Below are positions 17,670 through 27,891 of a stretch of DNA of 64,000 nt, one piece after another (position 1 is the first letter of the stretch; every line of letters starts with the position of its first letter). A program made the translations under genes and the position numbers. Under the pieces are notes generated by a model. It had not been told where the DNA came from. It worked only from the letters and a program-made list of their open reading frames with translations, and did not search any database. The stretch comes from Segatella cerevisiae (GTDB lineage: Bacteria > Bacteroidota > Bacteroidia > Bacteroidales > Bacteroidaceae), in assembly GCF_024054555.1 (NCBI RefSeq), contig NZ_JAMXLY010000003.1, positions 56,638 to 120,637 on the forward strand. Direction: 5' to 3'.

Positions 17670-19295
17670 TCAGTATTTGTAAAGTTTAACATGAAGGATT
17701 TTAAATTCGTCACAGGATATACGTGCGTGTCTCCCTTGGTGATCCTGATCTCCACTGTCACGGCGGATAAACTTTATAGTTCCTTGTTGGTCTAGGCCTA
17801 CCTGATCAACAAATCCAATACCTAAACGCTTACCATAAAATGTTTTTAGATGCAATGAAGAGAGACCTTTGACAGATCTCCCAGCATCAAGGAATCCATC
17901 CTCACCCAATTTTACTTCCTCTTCCTGCTTTTTTTCTGACAGGGTTTGGAAAGTTACTACAATACCATTACCTGCAATAAGGTAATCGTATTGCCCCAAT
18001 TTTATAATTAGCCCCCCACTTTCAGGCCAAACACTTCCGTCTGTAGCTCTGGAATCCCAAGGCAGAGTATAATAATGACTTGCCGTGATAACGACATCTT
18101 TATCGTTAATAACACGTTTCTGATCTTTTTGATTAAAAAGCAACCCATGAGAAAGTTTTTCTCCTTGCTCTCGCAAAAGGAGAGGTGAAAGCTGGTGAAG
18201 TAAGGCATAACTTTGCTTAATTGGACTCGTGGCCTCTTCTGAAGCCTGGTCCAAAGCAAAAACACTATATCCCAAAGCATCTACTTCTCCAAAAGCATAT
18301 AGAGCACGAACACCACTATATGGTCCGAGTCTCGTCTCCGGCGTGAAAAAAGGGTTGTCATTTCGCTTATAAAGATTAACCCAATTCTTGAATCCTACAT
18401 CATAAATATCCGGAGCATACACATCAATATCCGGAGCAGCCTTTTTCCAAATTGGAATAAGATGCGCTAATGGTCCGGCTGAAGGATATTCCCCTGGCTT
18501 ACGTCCCCTACTATTCATAGCGGCATTGACAAACATCGGAATATTCAAGATTTTCTTCCCCGATCGTACTAGTTGTTCTATATATTGAGCATAATAGAAA
18601 GCCTGAAAACGCTCATCCTGCTCTATCGATGAAGCAATTCCTATATCACCCGTAATCTTTCTCCATTTCCCTTGCTGAAAAGCTTTTTCTGCCAGAGAAG
18701 AGTGATCCCTTACTGATTCCAACATTCCTATTTCATTTTCCACTTGAATCATGATAACCGTACTTTCACGTTCATCAATCCTCGCTATATGTTTCAGCAA
18801 TTGACAGAAAGCCCGTTTATCAGCTTCCATGACATGATTTGAAAAAGCTGAAGCTATTTCCATAGGTTTACCTGTTACGGTCAAAGCACGAGGAAAGCGC
18901 TTAATGTTTCTTTTGAACCATAAAGGAGCACAACAGCTCATAGAATTTTTCCAAACCCCAAACCATAACAAAATGAGTTTGAGATGGTGTTCACGAGCTA
19001 CCTTAATGCTTTCGTCCACAAGAGAGAAATCGAATTCTCCCTCTTCTGGTTCCATTAGATCCCAATATACTGGTACAAATACCGTGTTTAAGCCCAATGC
19101 ATACATATGAGGTAAGACACTATCAATATCGGCAACACTCGTAACTGCGCTATTGCTCAATTCCCCGCCAAGAATCAACATAGGCTTTCCGTTAACAATT
19201 AGTTGAGTAGCTGAACCGTGTTTCTGTAAACGAACATCAGCACAAAGGACCAATACGGAAGACAACATGATAAACAACAATAATACTTTTTTCAT
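17670..19295 (-). CDS. GH35-like beta-galactosidase with C-terminal DUF5597-type domain
   Basis: Exported enzyme of 541 residues with a signal peptide (MKKVLLLFIMLSSVLVLCA). The TIM barrel opens with 'LILGGELSNSA' and 'NTVFVPVYWDLMEPEEGEFDF'. Likely acid/base E188 sits in 'IQVENEIG' and likely nucleophile E320 in 'FFTPETRLG'. The C-terminal part (about 345-530) resembles the DUF5597 domain of Cellvibrio Bgl35A-type enzymes. Its start overlaps the GH67 stop by 4 bp (ATGA), so the two are translationally coupled. Expected to remove beta-linked galactose, or a related sugar, from xylan side chains. The family assignment is fairly secure; the substrate is inferred. Confidence 0.8.
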   Translation of the reverse strand: MKKVLLLFIMLSSVLVLCADVRLQKHGSATQLIVNGKPMLILGGELSNSAVTSVADIDSVLPHMYALGLNTVFVPVYWDLMEPEEGEFDFSLVDESIKVAREHHLKLILLWFGVWKNSMSCCAPLWFKRNIKRFPRALTVTGKPMEIASAFSNHVMEADKRAFCQLLKHIARIDERESTVIMIQVENEIGMLESVRDHSSLAEKAFQQGKWRKITGDIGIASSIEQDERFQAFYYAQYIEQLVRSGKKILNIPMFVNAAMNSRGRKPGEYPSAGPLAHLIPIWKKAAPDIDVYAPDIYDVGFKNWVNLYKRNDNPFFTPETRLGPYSGVRALYAFGEVDALGYSVFALDQASEEATSPIKQSYALLHQLSPLLLREQGEKLSHGLLFNQKDQKRVINDKDVVITASHYYTLPWDSRATDGSVWPESGGLIIKLGQYDYLIAGNGIVVTFQTLSEKKQEEEVKLGEDGFLDAGRSVKGLSSLHLKTFYGKRLGIGFVDQVGLDQQGTIKFIRRDSGDQDHQGRHARISCDEFKILHVKLYKY

Positions 19296-21232
19296 TGTAT
19301 ACGAATATGAAGTTCTTTCTCAATAGGCAGGAATGGCTCTTGACAAGCAAAAGAACCGAAATATCGGATACAGGTATCATACCATTCTTCTGCATTTTCC
19401 AACTGAACAGACAATAGCGTATCTACAAGTTTCCATCGTTGTAAATCCACATACTTTTTCATAGATCGCCAAATTTCACGATATCGCATAACTTGTACGA
19501 CACCATCACGATATTTTAACTTTAATTCTTGCCATAATGTCCGTCCATCTTTCATCTGATAAGTCCAAGGTAAATGATGAAACCAAAGAAGATATTTTTC
19601 AGGACAAGTTTTGACATTATCATACAATGAGCCATAAGGCTCCCTATACTGTTTCACAGCCCCTGTTCCAAAAGAGGAACGATCAAAACCAATTCCCATA
19701 TTATCAGCTTTATGATAATACACAGGACACCATTCTAAAGGGTAATTTGCCCGAAACCCATCAGGTTCTGGTCCATAATGATCATCGAATTTAAAAATAT
19801 GATGCAACCCAAGAGGCATCATATAATTTACACAGGTTTCACGACTTGTCATCATGATATCTGTCATAGTATGTACAAATACCGAATCATTGCAGAAAGT
19901 CTGTTTTAGCCATTCCTGAGCAATCAGTTTGGGGTCAGCATTTTTTCCATCCCATGCCATTCTGCCAAAAGCATACCAGTTAGCCTGGGAAAAGGGATGC
20001 CCACACCAATTAACAACATTTCCAATATTAGATACACCAGCAAGTCCTTGCAAACTATCAGGATTGACAAAGGAAAAGAATTCTTTCCACATTGTCCCTA
20101 AATAGACCAAATGCTTGCTTTGCCCTGTATATTCCTGAGTTATTTGTAATTCAGCCATTTGATGAGTGTGCTTCATATGATCAAAAATAGGAGCATATGG
20201 TTCACGAGGTTGAAAATCCAAAGGACCATTTTTACTTTGTAGAAAGACATTCGATCTAAATTTACCATCTAAATCTTTAAATTCGCTGACAGCCTGCATC
20301 ACCCTATCTTCACCTTTGTGATTAGCGCCATAAACGAAACTACGCCACATTACGACTCCACCATAAGGTGACAAAACATTCGCAAGCATATTAGCGCCAT
20401 CTGCATGGGTTCTACCATAGTCAGAAGGACCTGGCTGACCTTCAGAACTTGCCTTTACTAAAAAACCTCCAAAATCAGGAATCAGACTATAAATTTCTGC
20501 AACTTTCTTCTTCCACCATTCAATTACATTAGGATTTAGAGGATCTGCAGTTTTGATCAAACCAAGAGCCATCGGAGATGAAAAATTAATCGACAAATAG
20601 ACACGAATACCATACGGTCTAAGGATATCTGCTATATTCTTAATATACTTTAAATTCTTTAAGGCTAATATTTGAGTGGATGCATTAACATTATTCAGTA
20701 CGGTACCATTAATGCCTATTGAGGCATTAGCTCGAGCATATTCCCTGATAATGGCAAGATTAAAGTGTGGGAAAAAAATACTTTTACCGGCATAACCCCT
20801 TTCAATGCTCCCATCCAAATTATCCCAATGATTCAATATACGATATTTTAATGCCGGTTTTCTACAAGAAATGCATTTATCTATTTTTCCAGATTTGTGT
20901 ATTGCCTGGCATCTCAATATGGCATATGCCCCATATAAAAAGCCCATATCTGTCCCTGCAGATAAAGTATCGTTCGCAAAACGAAATATCATCGAATCTT
21001 TTTTTACCCTTTTCAGATATATTCTTCTTCCCGCATAATATCTGCGAAGCTCATCTATTGCTATTCTTAAAGTAGCAGACGAAACGTGAGGCGAAAATAT
21101 TTCTGCTGTCCCACACTCTTTATACCGCAACCAAAGTTGATGACCATCTTCAGAACAGACATGAAGACTAAAGACCAATAATGATAAGAACAAAATAGTT
21201 TTTCGAATTATTTTATAAGATTTACTTTTCAT
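19292..21232 (-). CDS. GH67 xylan alpha-1,2-glucuronidase
   Basis: Removes (4-O-methyl)glucuronic acid from the non-reducing terminal xylose of xylo-oligosaccharides; probably periplasmic. The 646 residues carry a leader ending near Cys26 (a Sec or possibly lipoprotein signal). The catalytic triad expected for the family is visible: acid E264 in 'KASSEGQPGP', and carboxylates D339 and E367. Their spacing (75 and 28) nearly equals that in Cellvibrio GlcA67A (73 and 28). Other landmarks are 'RILNHWDNLDGSIERGYAG' features near 131-149 and 'HHLPWTYQM' late. It follows the regulator gene by 89 bp and overlaps GH35 by 4 bp. Confidence 0.95.
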   Translation of the reverse strand: MKSKSYKIIRKTILFLSLLVFSLHVCSEDGHQLWLRYKECGTAEIFSPHVSSATLRIAIDELRRYYAGRRIYLKRVKKDSMIFRFANDTLSAGTDMGFLYGAYAILRCQAIHKSGKIDKCISCRKPALKYRILNHWDNLDGSIERGYAGKSIFFPHFNLAIIREYARANASIGINGTVLNNVNASTQILALKNLKYIKNIADILRPYGIRVYLSINFSSPMALGLIKTADPLNPNVIEWWKKKVAEIYSLIPDFGGFLVKASSEGQPGPSDYGRTHADGANMLANVLSPYGGVVMWRSFVYGANHKGEDRVMQAVSEFKDLDGKFRSNVFLQSKNGPLDFQPREPYAPIFDHMKHTHQMAELQITQEYTGQSKHLVYLGTMWKEFFSFVNPDSLQGLAGVSNIGNVVNWCGHPFSQANWYAFGRMAWDGKNADPKLIAQEWLKQTFCNDSVFVHTMTDIMMTSRETCVNYMMPLGLHHIFKFDDHYGPEPDGFRANYPLEWCPVYYHKADNMGIGFDRSSFGTGAVKQYREPYGSLYDNVKTCPEKYLLWFHHLPWTYQMKDGRTLWQELKLKYRDGVVQVMRYREIWRSMKKYVDLQRWKLVDTLLSVQLENAEEWYDTCIRYFGSFACQEPFLPIEKELHIRIQ

Positions 21233-21321
21233 ACATTAACGGTGTTATTTATACGACACTATTGCATAGAATATACATAACATTATAGGTTTCCCCAAGA
21301 GTTTATAATCTCTCAAAAACA

Positions 21322-24300
21322 TCAAATGTTTTTTTTACGATAGTATTCATAATATTCCTTAGGGGCCAATCCAAAATGTTTTTTAAAAGCTGACGAAAAA
21401 TGCGTCTGATTACTGAAACCTACAGCGTATGCAACTTGGGTAACATTAACTTCTCCTTGTTTTATTAATCGTGCTGCTTGTTCCATACGAAGATTCCGAA
21501 TAAATTCTCCAGTCGATATGCCTGTAATCTCTTTCATCTTACGATGAAGTTGAGCACGGCTAATTCCTACATCTATTGTAAGTTTTTCCACATTGAAATC
21601 CGGATCACTTAAATTCTGATTCACACATTTCATGATTCGTTCCATAAGAACATTATTATTTCCCTTAACTTCAACTTTTTCTACTTTCTCTGACTGATCT
21701 TGCGCTCCAGAAAATTTACCCCTTAACCGGCGAACATTACTCACCAAATTGTCTATCAATATATGTAATTCTTCCATATTAAAAGGTTTTGCCAAAAAAG
21801 CATCCGCACCCTTTTTAAGACCTTCCAGCCGATCACTGACTTCATTTTTTGAAGTAAGTAAAATAACCGGTATATCACTGATTCTTGTATTTGTCTTGAT
21901 ACGTTTCAGTAACTCAATTCCATCCATTTCAGGCATGATTATATCACTAACTACTAAATCAAAATCATTCGTTAATAATTTCTCCAGAGCTTCTTTTCCA
22001 TTTCTAGCAGCAGAAAATCGATACCATCCACCAAGTTCAGCATTAATGTAATCAGCTATTTCCGGATCGTCATCTACAACTAGAATCTTGAAATTCTTAG
22101 TACCTTTTGATTTTTTTATACGTGTTTCTTGTTTATCTTCTACATTGTCCGACATTATTTCTTCAGGTTTTAGATGGGCATAACCTAAAGGCAGTGATAC
22201 CTCCAAACATGCCCCTTGTTGTCCATCTGTACGATTATATGCAGAAATAGCTCCTCCATGCATTTTGACAATAGCTCTACAGAGATTTAGCCCTATCCCG
22301 GTCCCTGCTATGTGCAGATCGTAAGCATTAGTCCCTTCATAAAATCGCTCAAAAAGTTTTTCCGTTTTCTTCTCTTTAAACCCTAAGCCATTATCAACCA
22401 CTTTTAAGTACATATTTTTAAGATCTTTCGTTAAGATGACATCAATCTCTCCTCCATTAAAAGTATATTTAAAAGCATTTGAAAGTAAGTTAGAAACCAC
22501 TTTGTCAAAATTAATGCGATCTATCCAAGCTTCGATATTGGACTGTTCACTAACTATATGGAAATTAATTTTCCTTTCATTTGCATTATATTGATAAAGA
22601 GAACATATGTTCTGTATGAACTCAGACATATTCGTCTTTTGACAATGTAAATGCATTTGTTCCTTGTCAAGCTTTCTTTCGTCTAAGATCTGATTAACTA
22701 ACAAGAGTAGTCTTTGGGCATTACGTTCAATAATATTCAAATCATTTTGATTTTCTTGATCTGTCAAACGTTTCTCCAATTTTTTAAGTGGTCCTAAAAT
22801 AAGTGTCAGTGGAGAACGGATATCATGTGTAGCATCAATGAGGAAACGCATTTTCTGTTCGTCAAGTTGGGCTTTTCCCCGCCGTCGATAAGTTCTGAAC
22901 ACGAAATAACATAAACTCCCAAACAGAAACAAATACACACACCATGCAAGAGGTGTACTATACCATGGATTCATGACTACAACAGTCAATATAAGAGGAA
23001 TAGAAGAACTCATGCTATTGCTGAAAGCTTTCACTTCAATAACATACTTCCCTGGTTCTAAATGATTAAACGGAATAGTGTTTTCCCCTATAGGTGTATA
23101 CATTTTCTTTCCGTCATTAATACGGTATTGGTAACAAATATCATCAATATTTTTATAGGTCAATAAAGAAAATCCTAGTGTAAAAGAATTTTCAGAATAT
23201 GGAACCTTAAAATATTTTTTTCGACAATCCATAGTCTTTCCGTCTATGATAAAATCGGTAAGATATACTTTACCCAACTGCAATGAATTTCTATTAACTT
23301 CCTCAGGATAAAAGGTCGTTATTCCATCAGCTATTCCAAAACCCGAAAAATCATCTGAACAATGCAACACGGCCCCTCTAATGTATTCATGAGCGGTCAA
23401 TCCATTGCCACTGACATGGCCAATAAAACGATTATATTTTCTGACATATTGCCAAATGCCCATAGTAGTACTTACCCAAATATCGTTATTATGGTCTCTT
23501 ATTATTCCACAAATCTGTTTATTCTGAAGCGATTCGGAATGTGGGAAAAGATTCACCTTTCCATATTTTACAGAATACAGATAAAGTCCTTCATCAGTGC
23601 CTATAATAATATCTCCATTTTTATCTTCACAAAAATAATCAGATTGAATATCCGTTAAAATTTTCGACCAGCCAAAATGATCAAAATGATATGTCTTCGG
23701 ATCTAAACAACAAACACCGTTGGATGTCCCTATCCACAACAACCCTCGACTATCAAAGAGCATTGTTCTAATCCAATCATTACACAAATGACCATATAGG
23801 AGATGCTGGGTCATATCCAAGACCTTCACTTTTCTTGTATGTATATCATAGATGTACAATCCTTTGCTATAAACCGAAATATAGAGTTTATCATCTCCAT
23901 TATCCGTAATACAATAAATGCCAGCACTAGAAAAAGTCAACATCCTTTGAGATTCTCCAGTTGAAGGATTATAGCGGTATAATCCATTACCTGTTCCTAC
24001 CCAATATCGCTTCTTTTGATCACGATAAATTATGGTTGTACCAGCAGGAGATTTTGGATGGCTGATAATTTTTCCATATCTATCAAAACAATAGATACCA
24101 CTATTTTGTACAGTACACCATGTTCTGCCCTGATCTCCAGAAGCTAAGGATGACACACTGCTGCCTATAGAATAATTTTGATAAGAAAAACTCCAGGTAT
24201 GAAATGCTGTCCGCTCATTATTTATCAAATAAAGTCCTTTCTTATAACATCCTATCCAAATATTATGATCCTTATCTTCCATCAAATCAGATACAAAAGA

Positions 24301-25197
24301 AGTTGACAAATCAAAGCGGTCCTTATTTGGAATTGAAAAAGGTCTGAAAAAATTCTTTCCCTTCCTTGATACCAGCACACCACATTCTGATGTACCTAAA
24401 TATAGATTTCCATTGTGATCAAATATTGCATTATTGATCGTAACATTTCCCCTATAATTGCCAAAATCATACCCCGCATCACGTAGTTTTCCAGTCTTAT
24501 AATCATAAATTTCAATACCATACATACAAACTATAAATAGTTGATCGCGATGAAATTGAAAAAACGCTACAGGAGCTCCATAAAGAGATCTAATGTGCTG
24601 CACCGACAACAAGTAATTACCTTTTGTATAACGATTGATCATCGACAAATGGCTTGCTTGCCACAAAGTCCCACGATTATCCTCAAAAATATGTGTAAAG
24701 AATATATCCGAATCACGACGTGCGATACCCATCTCGTTCTCTATTCTGTTTTTTCCTTTCGGAACTGCATAAAGTCCAAATCCAGCTGTTCCGATAAGAA
24801 CATTACCTTTATGATCTTCTATTAAAGAATATATTCTGGGATGCCGTCTGTCTGGAAAAGGCAACCTAATAAAATGGTTATGACTATAATCATAGCTCAT
24901 TAGCCCTTTTGCACTACCAATCCAAAGTCTGCCTTTTTTATCAACAAGAAATGCCGAGATTGTGTTATCAGAAATAGAAGTTGAATCTCTATCATTATGC
25001 AGATAGTTAATAAACCTATAGCCATCAAATCTACTCAGACCGTAATCAGTACCTACCCAAATAAAACCTCTTTGGTCTTGGACAATACAATTAATCAAGC
25101 TACTGGAAAGTCGGTCTGCTGTATATAACGAGCCACTGTCTGCTCTTACAAAAAGGGCTAAGATTAAACAAAAAAGTATTAATAACTTATTTTTCAT
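21322..25197 (-). CDS. Hybrid two-component system regulator of the xylan PUL
   Basis: One-protein sensor and transcription factor, 1291 residues from the ATG at 25197 (MKNKLLILFCLILALFVRA signal); an upstream in-frame ATG at 25254 overlaps the GH115 stop and adds no leader. Order: periplasmic two-propeller sensor with many 'GLWIGT/DHNGNIWIG'-type repeats (about 20-680), Y_Y_Y domain, one membrane helix (about 747-769), HisKA with His near 790 ('DATHDIRSPL'), HATPase ('NLLSNAFKYT', 'GTGIGL'), receiver with phospho-Asp near 1084 ('VVSDIIMPEMDG'), and AraC-type HTH (about 1200-1290, 'AYAVGFSNQTHFSSAFKKHFG'). It should bind a xylan-derived oligosaccharide in the periplasm and activate the repeats upstream of SusC and of the divergent operons. 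Confidence 0.95.
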   Translation of the reverse strand: MKNKLLILFCLILALFVRADSGSLYTADRLSSSLINCIVQDQRGFIWVGTDYGLSRFDGYRFINYLHNDRDSTSISDNTISAFLVDKKGRLWIGSAKGLMSYDYSHNHFIRLPFPDRRHPRIYSLIEDHKGNVLIGTAGFGLYAVPKGKNRIENEMGIARRDSDIFFTHIFEDNRGTLWQASHLSMINRYTKGNYLLSVQHIRSLYGAPVAFFQFHRDQLFIVCMYGIEIYDYKTGKLRDAGYDFGNYRGNVTINNAIFDHNGNLYLGTSECGVLVSRKGKNFFRPFSIPNKDRFDLSTSFVSDLMEDKDHNIWIGCYKKGLYLINNERTAFHTWSFSYQNYSIGSSVSSLASGDQGRTWCTVQNSGIYCFDRYGKIISHPKSPAGTTIIYRDQKKRYWVGTGNGLYRYNPSTGESQRMLTFSSAGIYCITDNGDDKLYISVYSKGLYIYDIHTRKVKVLDMTQHLLYGHLCNDWIRTMLFDSRGLLWIGTSNGVCCLDPKTYHFDHFGWSKILTDIQSDYFCEDKNGDIIIGTDEGLYLYSVKYGKVNLFPHSESLQNKQICGIIRDHNNDIWVSTTMGIWQYVRKYNRFIGHVSGNGLTAHEYIRGAVLHCSDDFSGFGIADGITTFYPEEVNRNSLQLGKVYLTDFIIDGKTMDCRKKYFKVPYSENSFTLGFSLLTYKNIDDICYQYRINDGKKMYTPIGENTIPFNHLEPGKYVIEVKAFSNSMSSSIPLILTVVVMNPWYSTPLAWCVYLFLFGSLCYFVFRTYRRRGKAQLDEQKMRFLIDATHDIRSPLTLILGPLKKLEKRLTDQENQNDLNIIERNAQRLLLLVNQILDERKLDKEQMHLHCQKTNMSEFIQNICSLYQYNANERKINFHIVSEQSNIEAWIDRINFDKVVSNLLSNAFKYTFNGGEIDVILTKDLKNMYLKVVDNGLGFKEKKTEKLFERFYEGTNAYDLHIAGTGIGLNLCRAIVKMHGGAISAYNRTDGQQGACLEVSLPLGYAHLKPEEIMSDNVEDKQETRIKKSKGTKNFKILVVDDDPEIADYINAELGGWYRFSAARNGKEALEKLLTNDFDLVVSDIIMPEMDGIELLKRIKTNTRISDIPVILLTSKNEVSDRLEGLKKGADAFLAKPFNMEELHILIDNLVSNVRRLRGKFSGAQDQSEKVEKVEVKGNNNVLMERIMKCVNQNLSDPDFNVEKLTIDVGISRAQLHRKMKEITGISTGEFIRNLRMEQAARLIKQGEVNVTQVAYAVGFSNQTHFSSAFKKHFGLAPKEYYEYYRKKNI

Positions 25198-25250
25198 TTT
25201 CACCTTCTGTATAAAATTAATTTTCCAGTTCAACACAAAATTTCCAAATT

Positions 25251-27749
25251 TCATTTTCTCTCTCGTAGAGATTCTTTCCCAAAAAGGAACTGTGGTCGAT
25301 ATCCTCCAACATCCACAACGATTTTTTCAAAAACAATGCCTGGATCTACAGGATGTAGAGTTAGGGTATGCCTTCCGTCAACTGTTTTCTTGAATGGTAT
25401 TTTAACAATACTGTCTACTATTCTTCTTGCTACAGTAGGGTAATACACTTTAGAAATATTTTCAGGATTTTCATTAAGATTTCTATTAAAATTCACAGAA
25501 ACGGGCTTACTACTATCTAAAGATAAAGTAAATATAAGCCCGCCTTTATTAAGAAAATCAAGCGTACACTTCGTGATAATATGAATATTTGCAGTATCCC
25601 TCCTTTCCCCTTCAATACTAAAGGAATATATTAGGGAAGCACTATCTGTGGGTTCTGTATATGGTTGAAGAGAAATACCACTAAGTGTCCTGCCCATATA
25701 AGGGATAGTTATCCAAGAGGCCTTGGACGCATTTCTAAGAAATTGAGCATGCTCAGCTTCAATAATAACACGCCCCTTTGTTCCCTTAAAAATATAATCA
25801 GAAGATACTGTGTTTTCTATACGATAAACTTTCGGCAATGTATTACGTAAAAAGTCATCATTCCATCCTATATATCCTATATGTTTTTGGATCATCATCC
25901 CATCCCATTTTCCCCCTGCAATTTCTTTATTATATTGTTGGCAAAGCAAACTATCTCGAAGAAAGGCATCTTCCGTCTTCTTAGCCCAGAAGTTACAAAA
26001 AGGATCACCGTTAGAATACAGATAATGGTTCATCGCCTGGGAATAATACATCTGATAGATATTGGATACAGCCTGAACAGGAAAAAGAATCAGCTCCCTA
26101 TAAGCATCTCTATATTCAGGTTTTAGAGTTATAAATTGCCTTAAAGCCGAATTTTCTAATTGCATATATTGATTGGCTACAAAATTCCATTCTCCTGATC
26201 TCAAGTCATAAGTATCCTTATTTAGCATCTCCACGGTACTTCTACCAGAATATTTGCCTTGAAGATTCAATATTCTCGCAGCCTCATCAGCCTGATCTTC
26301 TCCAAATTGTTGCGCACAGAAATTCCTAGTATACTGAATAATTTTTGATGGCGAAAACTTATTCGGATCCCATGCCATCTGCATAAAAAAGTCTATGGGA
26401 AATTCCATAGGCTTCAAATCGCCTACATTTAGGACCCACATTCTATCTACTCCGTAATTATATGCCAAATAGAGTTGTTCCCACATATTTTGAATAGGTG
26501 TTACATTAAGCCATTTACTATTTCTTGGCGCACCAACATAATCCACATGATAATAAAGCCCCCATCCTCCAGAGCGTTTACGATCAAGGCTATTAGGAAC
26601 TCGCCTTACATCGCCCCAATTATCATCGCTTAATAAAATAGTTACATCATCGGGTACACGCATACCTTTATCATAATAATCTTGTACCTCTTTATATAAA
26701 GCCCAGACTTGAGGTGTCTCTTGAGCAGATCTACCCGTTACACGAGAAATAATCTTTCGCTGATTCGCTATAATCTTTTGCAATAATTTTATGTTCGTTT
26801 CTTTTCCCATTGCTTCATCACCGTCGCCACGCATCCCAATTGTCACAACATCTTCTTTTCCTTTAATCCGTTTTATGCCCTCAAGGAAAAAGTTATCTAT
26901 TTTTTTCTGATTGGTACTATAATTCCAAGGTCCATAACGTCCATGAGCCCGTGACCACTCTTCATGATTTCTAGCCATAGGCTCATGATGTGAGGTACCA
27001 ATAATAATTCCCATTTTATCAGCAAGTCTACTATTCTCAGGATCATCTGCATAAAAAGCATAGTTCCACATTGCTGGCCAGAGAAAATTACCTTTTAAAC
27101 GAAGTATAAGATCAAAGACCTTTTCATAGAATTGGTGTTCACCATATTTTGTATGAAACGTATGTGTAACCCAAGTAGTAAGACAAGGGGCTTCATCATT
27201 AAGAAAGATTCCTCTATAACGTACTACGGGCTCTCCATCCGTATATATTCCACGATGTATATAAATATGAGCGTGTCGTTCGATAGGTACATCTGCCCAA
27301 TAATACCAAGGAGAAACACCTATTTGTCGGGAAAGTTCATAAACGCCATAGATTGTTCCTCGCCTATCACTACCAGCTATCACCAACCTGTCCCCAATTG
27401 TACAAATAATATACTTCTCCCTTTTTCCTTCTAAACCCAAAGCCTTGCCGCCTATAAGATGATCAATTTCTTGAGAATGACCAAGTGTACCAATAAGAAT
27501 ATTAGATCTTCGATTCTTACTGACAGTTAACTTACATCCACACACTTTTCCTATATCTATACAGAGGTCGTGAACTGCATGGGCAACACCTTCGAAATCA
27601 TTCGGATCAAGATATAATTCCATTTTTTTTGAGTAATTGAGTAGGAAATCACCTTTGGAAAAATTCACGAAACGCTCAGTAGCATTACTAATAATAATGT
27701 TGCATATAAACAATAAAAATGTAACAAGGTAGTGGTACATTGTTTTCAT
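25251..27749 (-). CDS. GH115 xylan alpha-1,2-glucuronidase
   Basis: Removes (4-O-methyl)glucuronic acid from internal as well as terminal xylose units, complementing GH67. The protein has about 832 residues from the ATG at 27749; the codon at 27755 is TTG. Signal peptide MKTMYHYLVTFLLFICNIIISNA. Family landmarks: 'YELSRQIGVSPWYYWADVP', 'RGIFLNDEAPCLTTW' (about 185-198), 'GTSHHEPMARNHEEW', 'TIGMRGDGDEAMGKE' and 'LLSDDNWGDVRRVP', with a C-terminal sandwich ending in 'VDVGGYRPQFLFGKESL'. Probably periplasmic. Transcribed leftwards from the shared divergent control region at 27750-27914; the regulator gene starts 53 bp after its stop. Confidence 0.94.
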   Translation of the reverse strand: MKTMYHYLVTFLLFICNIIISNATERFVNFSKGDFLLNYSKKMELYLDPNDFEGVAHAVHDLCIDIGKVCGCKLTVSKNRRSNILIGTLGHSQEIDHLIGGKALGLEGKREKYIICTIGDRLVIAGSDRRGTIYGVYELSRQIGVSPWYYWADVPIERHAHIYIHRGIYTDGEPVVRYRGIFLNDEAPCLTTWVTHTFHTKYGEHQFYEKVFDLILRLKGNFLWPAMWNYAFYADDPENSRLADKMGIIIGTSHHEPMARNHEEWSRAHGRYGPWNYSTNQKKIDNFFLEGIKRIKGKEDVVTIGMRGDGDEAMGKETNIKLLQKIIANQRKIISRVTGRSAQETPQVWALYKEVQDYYDKGMRVPDDVTILLSDDNWGDVRRVPNSLDRKRSGGWGLYYHVDYVGAPRNSKWLNVTPIQNMWEQLYLAYNYGVDRMWVLNVGDLKPMEFPIDFFMQMAWDPNKFSPSKIIQYTRNFCAQQFGEDQADEAARILNLQGKYSGRSTVEMLNKDTYDLRSGEWNFVANQYMQLENSALRQFITLKPEYRDAYRELILFPVQAVSNIYQMYYSQAMNHYLYSNGDPFCNFWAKKTEDAFLRDSLLCQQYNKEIAGGKWDGMMIQKHIGYIGWNDDFLRNTLPKVYRIENTVSSDYIFKGTKGRVIIEAEHAQFLRNASKASWITIPYMGRTLSGISLQPYTEPTDSASLIYSFSIEGERRDTANIHIITKCTLDFLNKGGLIFTLSLDSSKPVSVNFNRNLNENPENISKVYYPTVARRIVDSIVKIPFKKTVDGRHTLTLHPVDPGIVFEKIVVDVGGYRPQFLFGKESLRERK

Positions 27750-27769
27750 GGTCAATTAATTTATTACCA

Positions 27770-27777
27770 CAAAAATA
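27770..27777 (-). promoter_or_regulatory. Candidate -7 box for GH115
   Basis: The minus strand reads TATTTTTG, a TAnnTTTG match, about 20 bp before the GH115 ATG. It would leave a very short leader. Confidence 0.4.
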
Positions 27778-27830
27778 ATAATTGTTTCGGATTACACCTA
27801 AGATTTTTTATTAAATAAAATCGAATGAGA

Positions 27831-27857
27831 CAAATTGAAACGATAACGTTACAAATT
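27831..27857. promoter_or_regulatory. CAAATT pair 21 bp apart in the divergent control region
   Basis: CAAATT at 27831-27836 and 27852-27857, exactly 21 bp (two helical turns) apart, between the two divergent -7 boxes. The second copy lies in CGTTACAAATT, which matches CGTATCAAATT upstream of the xylan SusC. AraC-type proteins commonly bind direct half-sites about 21 bp apart. Confidence 0.5.
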
Positions 27858-27883
27858 ATTCAAGCCATTAAAATATATATGTT

Positions 27884-27891
27884 TATATTTG
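27884..27891 (+). promoter_or_regulatory. Candidate -7 box for the esterase-transporter-xylanase operon
   Basis: TATATTTG matches TAnnTTTG, 24 bp before the ATG at 27915. It also argues against the further-upstream in-frame ATG at 27825, which would precede the promoter. Confidence 0.5.
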
